Shown: piece by piece, positions 34,301-47,900 of the stretch | How positions within the stretch are numbered: position 1 is the stretch's first letter | How the letters are laid out: every line of letters begins with the position of its first letter | Source of the DNA: Corella eumyota | Taxonomy: Eukaryota; Chordata; Ascidiacea; Phlebobranchia; Corellidae | Direction: 5' to 3' | DNA length: 64,000 nucleotides | Assembly: GCA_963082875.1 (NCBI GenBank) | Contig: OY720099.1 | Span: 4,030,001-4,094,000 of the forward strand | The notes under the pieces: generated by a model | Databases searched by the model: none | Told to the model about the DNA's origin: nothing | Seen by the model: only the letters and a program-made list of their open reading frames with translations | Translations under genes and position numbers: made by a program

Positions 34301-37300
34301 TACGTGGCGTTTATTTAAGGATTTAAAAATCATTCTTTAATATAATAAAAGTACAAAAAAATACGATTTCAAAAAGCCTCTTTGTCATTTTTGGTATGCC
34401 GCTAATGCTTAGTGCCTACTAGCCCACTAGTTTACATAGTAAATAATTAATTTACATTTAATTTTATCGTAATTTTTTTTTGAGAAAGTTTTTTTAAATA
34501 ATTTTTAAAGATTTTTTTAATAAATTTATTTTTTCTCCAGAGTTGCTGGCATGGAAAACATCTTAGAAGCTCTTCGAAAAGAGAAGATAGGAAAGAGCGA
34601 CGAAGAGCCATACTATGAGATCATAGAGGAGAACAATGCTCCCTCTCCGGGAGGACTTATAACCCGAATCACTCTCCACTCTAGGGACGAGCAGAGAAGA
34701 AGAGTAAAGAGGTCGAACATCTTTAATCTCTACAGAGGAGGTAATGGAGGATGGGGACTTGCATTTGCAAAGAAGACAATCACCTGGAGATTGGTAAATA
34801 ATTTATCTCATTCATGTCTAGTAAAGTTTATTTGTATTTTACTTTTTAGTAAAAAAAAATATTTTTAATTTTTTTTTGTATTTTGTTATGTAAGAAACTG
34901 AATATATTTTGTTCGATTTGAATTGTTTAATACTTTAGTCACCCTGCCCCTACTTTAAAATCTAACTTATACTCTATTGACCGCTTAAAACTGGTATTAG
35001 TTTACTACTGTTTTAATTTAATTTTTTAAATTACTATTTTTTAAATAAAACATATTCTTTCTTATTTTCTAGGTTAAAGAATGGCCGAGTATTAACAATC
35101 CTTTCATGAGTGCAAACGAGGTTTGGTTCACAGTCAAGCTGGCTTTTAGAATGTGGAGCGAAATCTTGCCAAGAAATTTTCGAGAAGACACTACGTCACC
35201 AGTGAGTGACGTAGACATCCTTATCGGCTTTGGAACAGGTAAAATTACAATTTTTAAGATTTTTGATTGAATAAATGATAATTTTTATAGGTTTATTTTT
35301 TGAGTAGAATTTCATGTCGTTGACCTTTTTTAAATGTTTTTTTTTATTTTGAGAGGGCCAAAGGTAATTTATATTAAAGTAAAAGTCATTTTAAATGACT
35401 AACAACAAAACAACCTATTTCAGTAGTTCAAAAATGAGCTACTTTATATTATATTTAAATCGTTTAAAAAAAATCCTACTGGCCCAAACCAAATTCTTTT
35501 CGTAAAACCTCGGTTTAAAAATTGAAATATGCCTCGTTTTAAAGCCTCAAAAATTGCCCTTAAACGGAAGAAGCAAGATTAGATGGCAACAAACAAAATC
35601 TAAAGGTTAAACTGGCTGTAAATTCGCGTGCAATTTTAGGCCCAGGAATTTGCCTAGGGCCAGTAACGAGTATCGTCTTTAGCACATTAACTACGTTTCC
35701 ACGACCTGGCTATTATTAGCAAGTCAGATACTTACAATTTTTTCGATTTTAATTCGTGTGTAATTTCGAGCCTGTTTACGATGTCAGTCATTTTATTTCC
35801 GATCTTAATTACGGTCAATTTGTGAAGCTGGTATTTTTTTTGTCACATTTTGTCACATTGTCGAGCTATTTCGATCTACTTAATAGAATAATTGAAACTT
35901 GAAGTTATTTCACAATTGAAACCACTTTTACAGTAATATATAATATTAAATATTTGATGACACTTCGTTTTTTTGGCTTAATCTTGATTGTATGTTTCCG
36001 TTGAAGTTAATCTGATCAACTTGAAAATCAGGCTTCGATTTTTGCTTAAAAAAATAAAAATTATCCTAGACAACATCAAAAAAATATTCAAATTGATAAC
36101 TAAGAATTAAATTTAAAAATAAAACCCGAAGTTTAGAACTATTACCTTAATTTAACAATTTTTTTGTCTTGAAAGCAAAAAAGTGTTTAAATTTTTAACA
36201 TCGACAATTTTTTTTCTTTTTCCGCCAGGTCTCCACAACCGATGTCCGGTCAAATTTTTTAACGGACCCTTCCGCCAGGAATACGCCCACGCCTGGCCCC
36301 TACCCAAGGCCGAGATTCATTTTAACGACGCTCAACCCTTTGTCCCAGTTTCTTGGGTCCCCGAGTCCCACGCGGGGGGAATTCCCAACACCAGAAGAGC
36401 ATCCAGTTTTCCTATCAGCTTGCTTAAGGTAAATAAGACGTCTCTTAAAAAAAAAAAAATTAATTTTTTTTAATTGTGATTTTATAAACGTTTTACATGG
36501 AACTTTAAAACTATTTTTGAGGTTGTTTTTTTTTTCGGTTAACTTAGTGGTTTATGATATAGTGCTCAATTCCAAGTAGAAATTCTCGAAATATTTGTTG
36601 GTTGATTTTTTGACAAGTGTGCGGGTTAGGTTTACTAATTTTGACGTCCAAAATATTGCCTTAAACCGGCGGTACTTAGAAAAATATCCGAGTATTACAA
36701 TGCAGGCATTGTGTGTTAGTTAAGATTTGCGTCAATCAGTTGAAGTACAAATTATTTTAAAATTAAATGATGTTCTAACCTTCGTATTTACAAAAATAGA
36801 TTTTTCATGCATAAAAATAATATTTAAAAAATCCTGCAGGTTATACCTTAGGGTGGTATAAGTTTTGGCCATTTTTTAATATAAATTATTTAATTTATTT
36901 ATTTTTTTAAAGGTTGCTATTCACGAGATAGGCCACACTATAGGTCTACCGCACAGCAAAGATAGATTGTCGGTTATGAATCCTTATTACCAACCTTTTC
37001 AAAGTAAAGATGTTGTTGAATTAAGTAACACAGACCGAGAGGCGACGAAAAAAATCTACGGTAATTAAACTAAACTGATTTTCGTTGCCGATAATTATAA
37101 ATGTAATGGCACTATATTGTCCTAAGAATGGAAGTAAATATGGTAAAAAAATAGGTATTTAAACGCAATATTACTATAATTGGAACAGACAGACCTTTTT
37201 ATAGCATTTAATTTTGACTTGACAGTTTCAAATTTTATGATTGAACTGCCTACAAAATTTCGGCAATTTTAAATGTTATCTTTAGGGTGTGTCAGTGTTA

Positions 37301-39789
37301 AAAAGATTCAAATTACATCAAAGAGTGTCATTTCGCTTAATTATGTGTCATTTTCTTGGGTTGAGTTTCAATTTCTTGCGACTTTCATAAATTAAAAAGC
37401 CCAAAGTTATTTTACTTAAAATATAAGGTATTTTTGCTTTGCGTTTCTTAAAACCTCGCATTTTAAAATTTTTAAGGTGAATTTTTTGTGTTTTTTTAGC
37501 TTTTAGCTCTTTTATGTTGTTACCTTTTTAACAGCTTTATAAATATAAAACTTACGCACAACTCGATTTAATTACCTTATTTTTAACACCTTTTTGGATG
37601 ATGTAATTTCACGATTTACCGATAATTTGCGCTTTAATTGTGGGCTCTTCACTTTAATAATAACTTTTCAAAATTTCTTAACAACCTATCTGACTCGGTT
37701 CGCGTGCAAGGAAAAATTTCGGAAATTCGAAAACATTTTGCATAACCGCAAAACTGGGTGTTTATTTTAAGTTGTTTTGAAACCGAATTGCTAGGGAAAA
37801 TATTTTTCCGCCTAAAATAACAGAAATTGGATACAATTTGATGTGACGTATAGATATTATTAAACAATGTGTGCTTACTATGGGCTAGAATTTTTTTTAA
37901 AACTTTAAAAATAATTCTTTTACTAAGGCGTGAGTCTATAATAAATAAATTTACATTGGAAGTCCCAACTATGTTACATCAGAAATCGCAAATTAAATTA
38001 AATTTTTTTTTAATCAAAATAAAATTGCCTTACTTTGATCTTAAATCACATGCGAACCACAACTAACATTACAATATTGTGTCCAATTTTAAAGCAAGTG
38101 CAAATTAGGCCCCAATTTTAGGGTGATAATAACGGTCTGAAGAGTAGGGTTTGTCGTTTAACAAGCAGTTGACATGCATTTATTAAGGCAAATTATATCT
38201 TCAATCATTTTAAATCAGGCTTAAATTGGGTAGCAAATATGTCACGCATTCTCGAAAACACTTTTCTCAACTCAAAATTAATTCCTCCATGACCTTTAAA
38301 TTGGTATATTATGTTATTTCTTAAAAAAAAAACTATTCAATTTTTTACAAACTTAGTAATTGCTTTTTTCTTATTTTTATTCGAAAAATATTATTAACCG
38401 AATTTATTTTCGTTTTTGCAGGCAAATGCGAGATCTCGTTCGACCTAGTGTTTGACTGGGTCCGACAAGTTCGTACACGAGATGGTAGAACGGTGTGGAA
38501 ATATAACACTTACTTCTTCAGGAACGGCTGGTACTGGTGGTACCTTAACCGGTAATTCCTTTTTTTAATTTTTGCTCATAATTTAAAAACAAAAAATGTT
38601 GTTTTTCTTTTTCTTTGGTAAAAATTTTAAATTCTTTTTTTTTGACATTAAACTTTTAGCAACTTAAAACTGTCCCTTTTTGTACTGTGTTATGGCAAAA
38701 ATAGCCTTTAGATTCCTTGCTTTACTAATTGATTTTTAACTAACTTTTCTATAATATTGTATTTTTATTTTTTTAACAGAGAACATCGACCAAGGTACGG
38801 TGACCCTTTGATTACAGTCGATAACTGGCGAGGAATTTTGGACCGAAGATTTAACCAAAAATTAGATGGAGTTGTACACATTCGTGACTGGAAAACGCCG
38901 TTCGGTCCAACTTTCTTTTTCAGAGGTTAGTTTTCGCCTTTTTTATTATTTAATTTCAATAAGGAAAACATGACATCCAAAATACATAGATTTCTAACAG
39001 TTAAAAATATGGCAAGCTAACATTAAAACAAACCAGAATTCTTATCAATTAAATGAAAAAACTTAAGCTATATATCTATATTTAGATTATTGTAATAAAC
39101 ATGTGCAATTTTTTAGGTGATGTTTATGTTGAATATGATAATAACAACGACAGAGCAAAAATATTCAACGACAAAGGACAATATTATCCCAGAAGAATAG
39201 CTGACGACTTTCCGGGTATACCTTATCCTATCGACACAGTTTTCTACAAAATGAACGAAGGCGTTTTGTATTTTTTCAAAAACCAATACGTAAGTATTTG
39301 TATTTTTATGAAAGCCAAATACTGTAATTTTGAAACCTTTTATTTAATATTTAGCAAGATCTAAAAACGGATTTACTTTTATAATTTAGTTTTCAAGAGA
39401 AAAATGTATTTTTAAGTAACCTCCAATTTGGTCTAAATTAAAATTTTATTTAAAAGTTTGCCTTTTTTTAACAGGTTTACCTTTTTAACTGGGAGAATGG
39501 CAACGTTTCGGCAATCTATCGAATTCAAGAAATGTTTCCGGGCTGGGGCAACGCCTCACCCCTGGAAAACAATTTAGACGCTGCCTATTTTTCTTACACA
39601 AACACTGCTTACTACCTATTCAAGGGCAGCTATTTCTGGAAACTTGCTGGGCCGAGGGACCGGCTTCTAAACCCTCACCTGCACATACCCGAAAATGCTG
39701 TGGGTCCCCGACAGAAAATATCATCCTATTGGAAAGATATTTGCGACGTCGGGGAGACTGAATTACAGATGGCCTTGCCTGCAAGTTAG
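31308..39789 (+). CDS. MMP21: Matrix metalloproteinase 21
   Basis: MMP21 is a secreted zinc endopeptidase needed for left-right patterning in vertebrates. Exons are 31308-31601, 32732-32922, 33052-33171, 33250-33600, 34541-34793, 35073-35238, 36229-36428, 36913-37060, 38422-38551, 38780-38925, 39117-39289 and 39475-39789; all phases agree and give 828 residues. A charged N-region of about 45 residues precedes a hydrophobic signal segment (LRVALIAIVMFQLIM). Then come the peptidoglycan-binding-like prodomain, the cysteine switch RCGVPD (Cys203), a furin site RRRVKR at 371-376, the catalytic domain with HEIGHTIGLPH (529-539) and Met-turn SVMNPYY, and a four-bladed hemopexin domain (Cys577 to the Cys in KDICDV). 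FDWVRQVR, TYFFRNGWYWWYLNR and RYGDP are MMP21-specific. The roughly 165 residues between cysteine switch and furin site, rich in Ser, Thr, Pro and acid, look expanded compared with human (about 570 residues in all). Confidence 0.95.
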
Positions 39790-40164
39790 GTTTTGCAAAG
39801 ACATTTGTTTGCCTAAAACATGAAGGGTTGCACTTCAAGCCATCAGACCCTAGTTGTTCACATTTTAGCGTTCAGATGTAAATTTTGTGCACAAACTAAT
39901 CGTAGAGTGCGATTATGGGATGCACTAACCTACCTGACACTATACAACGACAAAAACTTGCCGGAATTTTTTTTAAAACTTGCCTAAAATCTTACCGATC
40001 TAACTCTTTCTTGTTCTTTTGAGCGATTTTCGACTTGCATGTTTTGCTGGCTTAACTTTTCTGTAAATATTAGCGACTGTATTTTTGTTGCGACAATAGC
40101 TTCATGCAAGTGATAGCGCCGCCATTTATCACGTCTCAATTTTTAACAAGCGTGCTCCAATAAC
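39790..40164. other. MMP21 3' flank
   Basis: No coding region. No canonical AATAAA before the duplicated block; the first is at 40306-40311, inside the block. A pair of CCAAT words (ccaataaccaat, about 40157-40168) sits at the junction with the block. Confidence 0.35.
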
Positions 40165-41597
40165 CAATGACATCTACCTCATGCTATGACGTCATTATGA
40201 TAAACCGCGCTGGTTTTCGCGTTATCAAATGAGGGGATTTAATTTATGTAGATTTTTAACCAAAAAAAAATTCAACATTTTGTTGAATCACAAAAAAAAA
40301 ACTTTAATAAACAATTTTTGACATTTTTTTTAATAATTTATAGCAATATATTTACTTTCTTATTCAAAGTAAATAGAACACAAAACTAACTAAATAGAAT
40401 AGCTATACGTTTTAGGCTCTAGTTTTTTATTGTTATAAGTTAGTAAAATCAAGTTTTTGCCATTGTTTATTTAATTTTTTTAATAATGTTTCAGTTTACA
40501 ATTATCTCATTGTTACGACTTTTCTTTAATGTGTTTTTGGTAACATTATTAACTCGATTGTAGTTAGTTCCACTTTTTTGTTTTCATTGCATGATTTTTT
40601 CACAGACTTAAATAAAATACCATTTAGTAAAAAACTGTTCAAGACAATTTTATTATTGTTTCAAAAAAGGGAATTCACCTTGCCATCCGCGTGGTTACTT
40701 AAGATTATGTTTACGTAGTAATTTTAGAACGGTGTTAATTTCACTTTTAAACGCCAGTATGCGATTAATAGATTGGTTTTAAGGCAATATCGCGAAGCAA
40801 ATAAAAGAACAGTTATTTGTTTATGTTTTAATTGCATATTATCCCTTTTACTACGGGATTGAAAAAATGTCATCCGAAATGTATGTCGGTCTGTCACTGT
40901 CAGTATGTGCTTTAAAACTAAAGGAAATCTATTGCGTTTTGAAGCAATGAAGCATTCAATTGGAACTGCACAACATTTACAAGTTACTTGTCTGCTGTTG
41001 GCAAATTCACCACAACAACTAAAGTGTAACGCCACACTTTAGCTAATAAGGTAATATGCTACCTCCAAAAAGGGGTTATGGTAATTATTTTGTTTTTCGT
41101 GTAAGACAATAGTGATATTGTTGTTTAAATTGATTTCCTTTTTCTTTTTAAATGCTAAATGGTTTATCAGAATGTGGTTTGAAATATAAAAAGTTGCAAT
41201 ATTTAAATAATTAAGTTAAACTCGTATATGTGGCCCAGATAAAAAACTAATATTATTCTTGTAACGATTAAGATACTTGTAATATGTCCTTTTCATGTTA
41301 ATCATACCACAAAAGTATTTTATAGCAGAATGACGTATACCTTTATTATGCTATGAGTTAATTTTTTGAACAATCAGTTTAAATGACCTACAAGAAAAGG
41401 AAACAATATAACGTTGAAATTGTATTGTACCAAAGGGGCTTTCCCTAGGTACGGATAGATTTCCATACATTCTCAATATAGGATATAGTTGGGTTCTTTG
41501 TTGTTGGCAATAATATGACCTTTACATGTTGTTAGTTTTTTGCTGAGTTAAAACTATGTGGGTTTTAATGATGTACAAATATTAGGTTACATGATTA
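40165..41597. repeat. Upstream block, copy 1 (5' of the first ZNFX1)
   Basis: This block of about 1.43 kb recurs at 59044-60489 with about 98 percent identity: roughly twenty substitutions and one 8-bp insertion in copy 2. It starts at caatgacatctacctcatg, holds TGACGTCA at 40187-40194 and ends 324 bp before the ZNFX1 ATG. Beyond the right end (after ggttacatgattacttg) similarity drops abruptly to about 70 percent but continues for about 90 bp. It is non-coding: an antisense frame at 40724-41035 is not preserved in copy 2. Confidence 0.9.
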
Positions 41598-41920
41598 CTT
41601 GTGCATGACTTCTATTCTGTTAGGCCTAAAATATATGTTGTTGATATTTATTATTAGTTCTCAGTTGCAAAATAAAGTAGATGTAGTAAGGAATAGAAGC
41701 AAATATTGTTATTTAGATAAAAAAATAAATAAAAGGTTGCCGCTTTTAGAAATTATTGTTTTAATGGGTTTTTATTTAAAAAAAAGTTATTTGTTTATAT
41801 TAATTTTTTTAAATTTCAAATCTAAATAAAAAAACTTCTTGAAGCAGTTTAGTTTAAAAATTTTAAAGCCCAAATGTTTTTTAATATTATTTAATTACTG
41901 AGTTTTCATATTTGAAAAAA

Positions 41921-44900
41921 ATGCTAAGAAGGTTTATGAATTTCGGAAGAAAGCGTAAAATATACAACAGATATCAACCAATGTATGAACTATTATTTTT
42001 AATAAAAAAAATAAAATAAAATAAAATATTAAAAACAAACATTAATCTTTATCATCTATTCTTATTTAAAGTGTTAATACAATATTATTCACGGTATAAA
42101 TGATATATATAGACCAGTTTGTATATAATTTTAGTTTCAAACTGATTTTTATTATATATATTTATTTTTCTAGACACTTTCCTGTTTCAGTGAAAAGGCT
42201 TTGCTTAGAAGAGCTTGGTAAACCAGAACCAAAGAAATCACTATGGTAACATGCAATCATAACTTTAATTAAATTTATTTTATATAAATTTATCCTTGAT
42301 ATGGCCTTACTCGAAGGCGCTACTGCATGAGAGCGGTGGGAATAGAACCCACGAGCTCATGTAGTGTAGCAAGTGTTTTGACTACTACACCATGCTACTT
42401 ATGGCATTTTAAAGTCACTTTTACTAGCCTATAAAAAAATAGTACTTTCACTTAAATTTGTATTTCATAAAAATTTAGATCTGATTTAAAAATAAAAAAA
42501 ATTAAAAAAATTTAAAGGTTATTTTAATTTTTAGTTAATGTTAACTGTATATTATAAAACTATTTCTTTTTGTTTATAATTTTATGTTTTTTTAGGGATG
42601 AAAATGAACCCCTTACTGCAGAAAAACTCAAATTTATGCTTGTTTCTCAAAATAATTTGGCTCGGAAACTAGTATCACCCAAACTTGGTTTAAAGGAATT
42701 GCTAAGCTCAGAAATTTTAAGTAATGGTGGGTTCTTAAAAATTAAAATTTGTTTTTAGAAAATAAAGTTAATTTTAAAGAAACAAAAGGTGTAGTAATTT
42801 TTTGATTAAAACAATTTTAAAAAGAGTTTTTATTTAAAAATTGTGGCTTGTTTTATGCTATTCATATACTTTTTTAACTCTGTTTTTGCTAAAGTTAATT
42901 TATAGGATCTCAAGCAGAAACCTAAACAAAAAAACCCACACAAAATATTGAACTTTACCATAATGTTTTTATAAAAGGGTTGGTGTAGGAATTATAGTTA
43001 ATTTCCTTTTTCTAACTTTTCTTTGGTTTTTACCATAAAACCTATTTATATACATACTTCTACGTTTAATAAATATTATAATTTTTTTTTAGAAATAATT
43101 GAGCTTTTGTTAAAAATTTTTGAAAAAATGTGCCGAGAAGAAAATTATGATAACACAGAAATGCTTGACTTTGTCTTGGCTGATATTGTGGATTCAAATT
43201 TTCTATACACGGTGACACAATATTTCGACTTTTTTTTTAACTTTAACGGGTAAGTTAATTCACAATTTTGTTATTGACAAAATTTTGATTTTGAATTTTC
43301 TTGTTTTTGTTTTTATTGTTTTTAAAATTTGTTATTGCTTTGTGGGTATTGCTGTATTAATTTAATTAATTTCCATGGTGCAGGTGCACATTGGTCCAAT
43401 TTGCATTTTGATTCATATCTGACACATGTTAATTGCTGTGAAATTTTGCATTGATTACTGCTTTGTAAATTTTTTCAACAATTTTTTTTTTTGTATATAT
43501 CTTTATCCTTGATGTGGGAAAGTCAAATGCGCGACTTAAACATAGAGTAACATCAGTTACTCCGACCCAATCTCGAGTTGCCTTTTTGCAGTTTGGGATA
43601 TTATAGATTATAATTGCCCGATAATTATACTGCTGATTAAGAGCTGGCTCAGCAGGAGCTCATACCGTTTATAGCGTCTTACTCAAGGGCGCTACAGCAT
43701 GAGATCAGTGGGGATTAAACACACGACCTCATGTGTGGCGTAGCAAGTGTTCTTACCACTACACCTCGCTGCTGGTAATTTCTTAATTAATTTTGTTATA
43801 TAAACCGATAGTTGCTGTAATAAATTTACTATTTTAAAAACTGACTCCTTGATGTATTACTATTTGCCACTGCCTGCAATCTTTTTTGTTTTGTTTTAAT
43901 TTTTGGGTAAATTAAGTAAATTTTATAGCATTTTATTTATAATTTAAAAATAACAATTTTAAGTTTGTTTGAAAATGTTGTGCCAAAAAGAATTCAAGGC
44001 AACATATTATATTGTAGTATGTGACTTGTTTAGTGTATTTAAGGGGATTCATAACAAAAATGTACTGTAAAATATTTAGCGTTCTTAATAATTTTAAATA
44101 ATATATTTTACATGTACACTGATATAGATTAACAAATTTATTTATATTTGGTGTGTTTTAATGTTTTTTTTAGAAAAAGTGATAGCGAGAAAGAAAAGCT
44201 TTTAGGTTCTTGTTTGTATTTGATAAAAGTGCTTTTAGAAAAACACCCAAAAACATCAGTAAACAAGGTAAATTGATGGCACAAATTTGCAAAAATAAAA
44301 AAAGGATAGGGCTGCAACATTATTCTAACTAAAATTTTTCTGACGTTTCCCATATGTTTTGTAGCTTTCTATCCTTTACAAAATTGTGGAAAAGTGTTTG
44401 TTGGACATAAATTTGGAATTATCCCAGCTTAAGGAATTCTCTACATTTATATTGGAGTTGATAGATAAAGTAAAACTACGAAACAAAAGATACCAAGAGA
44501 CATTGTAAGAATTTAAATTAAAAAAAAACATTTAAAAACTAAGTAAAATAAACTTCATTAAATTAAACGAACCTTTTAATACAAGTTACTTGTTACAATA
44601 AAAATTGTAAAATTTGGCTAACAGATTACATTTTTAAATTAAATCAGCTATGTAAATTTTAGTTTATTTTAATGTAGTTTTCTTTATTAAATAAAATTTG
44701 TTACTTTTTTATTTTAAAAGTAAAAAAACTACTAAGTACATGATGTTAAAACATAAAGAAGAACCGCCCGACGATTTTCGAGAAATCTCAGTGTTTCCAA
44801 CAACAAATGACATTCATTTAAAAGAAGATCCATTTGTACGAACAAATTTGGTCAATTCAAGTTACAGCAGGTATTCTTTTTTAATTTAATTTATATACTT

Positions 44901-47900
44901 GCAGCGGGATTTCTTAAAAATGTTCTTTTTAAACTGTGGTAATGTTAATTGTAACATTCTTTAAACAAAATTTAAATAGAAAAACCTAACGCTGTAGTTT
45001 TAAAAAAGATTTTTTTTTAGTATTGATCATTACTTGGATGTTCAGTTCCGTTTACTTAGAGAGGATTTTATCCGGCCACTTAGAGAAGGAATAATGGAAT
45101 TTTTTCAATCCGGTAAAAACATAGGACAATTTTTCACCAAAAACAGTTCAATTTGTGAATGTAAATTTTTTTATATAAATTGCAGTTACTAACTATGTTT
45201 TACAAAAATTTGGATTTTTTTTGGTTTAGGTAAAAAACCTTTAAACTTGTCGAGACATTTAAAAGTATTTTTGTATTTAGATAACTCCAGGTTTGATAGA
45301 AAACAAAGAATAAAATGTTATGACGAGGTTTATATTGTGAAGCCAGTTGCTTCACAACAAGGTATGTTTTGTAAAAAAACACAATTTGTATATACCATTC
45401 TTTTTTAGGCTTATTTACCCCTAATGTAGGGATAAAATTTTTTAAGTCAATACATTATTATTAACTTTTTACTAATATATTTTATATAACTTACAATTTC
45501 AGGTATCATGCATGAGATAAAGTTTCATGTAAAAAGTCACCAAAATCGAAAATCATTTTGGAACAAAAAATTAAAATATGGAAACGTTGTTTGCTTGTCC
45601 TCTGATAAGTTTCAGGTACAATTTACAATTTAAACTATCTGTAATTTGTTATATAAAAATACCTTGTAATATGCTCTTCAATTTAATTTTGGATTTTTTT
45701 TTATATTTGGTATAAATGTTTAATTTTTTAGATATTTGATAGATGTTTAATTTTTTTAGATATTTGATAGATGTTTAATTTTTTAGATATTTGATAGATG
45801 TTTAATTTTTTAGATATTTGATAGATGTTTAATTTTTTTAGATATTTGATAGATGTTTAATTTTTCAGATATTTGATAGATGTTTAATTTTTCAGATATT
45901 TGATAGGTGTTTTTTTTTTGTTATGGAAAGGGACACTGTACATTCACAACCAATTTTAAATACATTTTACTATTTTAATGCTTGTTTGTGAAATAATAAA
46001 CATAGTTTGCCTGTAACAAAAGATTTGTAATGGCCTTGCTATAATCTACGATCTTTATTTCACAGAACGACATTTTGTTTGCAATTATAACGGAGCGTGA
46101 TCCGAACAAGTTATCTGAAGGCACTTTATTTGTTCAGTTTAAAGCAGAAGATCAAGAAGGTATGCACAAAATATTTTAAATAGCCAAATATTAAAACAAT
46201 TAACTCTAGTATAGATGATTGTAATCTTTTATATCTTGGTTGGTTTAAATTTTTTTTGTATATATAAATTTATCCTCAATGTGAGAAGGTTACATGCGCG
46301 ACCTAAACATAGAGTAACATCAGTTACTTCGACCCAGTCTTGAGTTGCCCTTTTGCAGTTTGGGATATTATAGATTATAATTGCCCAATAATTAAGCTGC
46401 TGATTAAGTGCTGGCTCAGCATGAGTTCGTACTGTTTATTCCGCCTTACTTAAGGGCACTACAGCATGAGATCACTGGGAATCAAACCCAGGACCTTGTG
46501 TATGATAGGAGAGTGTTCTGACCTCTACAACACGCTGCCAATTAATTGACAATATTAAAAAATTCATATGTATGATATATTAACTTTATACATTTTATTA
46601 TGTTATATAATTCTTCACCATATTTCATATTTAATTTTTAGTGAATGACATCTTTTTTATTGACATGACAAAAGAGTATAGCATGGTAGAGACAGATGCT
46701 TACTTTGAGGCTTATAGATATGTTTTAGAAGGCTTACAAGGTATTTTTTCTTATTTTTTTGTTGTGCCATACACAATGCAATGTTGTATTTCAATTATTA
46801 TTTTAACATTGTGATAAAAGAATCAATTTCAAAAAAATTTTCAATTTATTCTGGGTAAAATAACATTGACTTAGCATTGTTTTTTTTAGACTCTTACCTA
46901 TTATATTAAGGATTTTTTTGTATCACAAGATTTTTTTTAGAAATAATATGGGATATGCCAATAAAAAAATATATCGTTGATTGCAATGCTATCATTAAAC
47001 CACCAACATGGGTTGAGGAATTAGCTGATAAATTTGATATAACACCAATTATGAAAAACACTTATTCATTAAGGGGTATTATTGTGTATAAAAAAAATTT
47101 TTAATCTTTTACAAACCTTAGAGAATTTGCTTTACATTGATTTTTATTTAAATCTTTAGAAAAAAATGAAAAGATGATGATCAACGTTCTTGAACCTCTA
47201 CAATGGCCAACTGAAACTGAATTAGGCTTGGATGTTTCACAGAAAAATGCATTACAAGCTGCTTTAACGAACGAATTGGCAATTATTCAAGGACCCCCTG
47301 GTACAGGCAAAACCTATCTGGGTCTTATGATTATGAAATTGTTGTTAAAAAATTTACCAAATTGCCCTACAAAGTATTGGCCAATTCACAAGTCTTATGA
47401 AGAAATAACAACTCCAAGACCAATGCACCCTCTTATACTGGTGGTTTGTTACACAAATCACGCCCTAGATCAGTTTTTAGAAGGAATTACAGAATTTTCA
47501 CTAAATGAAAAGATTGTTCGTGTTGGTGGCAGGTGTAACAACCCAAATTTAGAAAAGTTTTTGTTAAAAAATGTTAAAAAGGCACAAGTTGCTCGTAATC
47601 GGAATGAAATTTTTTCGCAACTAGTCTATGACTATTTAAGTAAGTATAGAATAATGTTTTAGCAACTTAGTAACATTTTAAACGATATAATTTTTTTTAG
47701 AGAGTTATAGAAATCTCGAAGCTAAAATTAAGTTTTATGAGAAAGTTTTGGATTCTTCATCAGATACTGTTATTAAACTTGAAATACTTAAATCTGTAAT
47801 TGCTGAGGACTTTTTAACTGAGTTTTACAACAAACACAAACAACTAGGTAAATTTAAATTTTATAGTTTTTTATTTGGTATTAAATAATTGTTCACCCTA

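Noticed and set aside
40724-41035. 103-codon antisense frame in upstream block 1
   Set aside because: The matching region of block 2 carries an 8-bp insertion and substitutions that destroy the frame, and no family is recognisable.
40165-41597. The duplicated block as an inserted transposon
   Set aside because: Both copies sit at the same place relative to paralogous genes, lack inverted ends or target duplications, and weaker homology continues past the right edge. Conversion of a duplicated flank fits better, though a genome search is needed.
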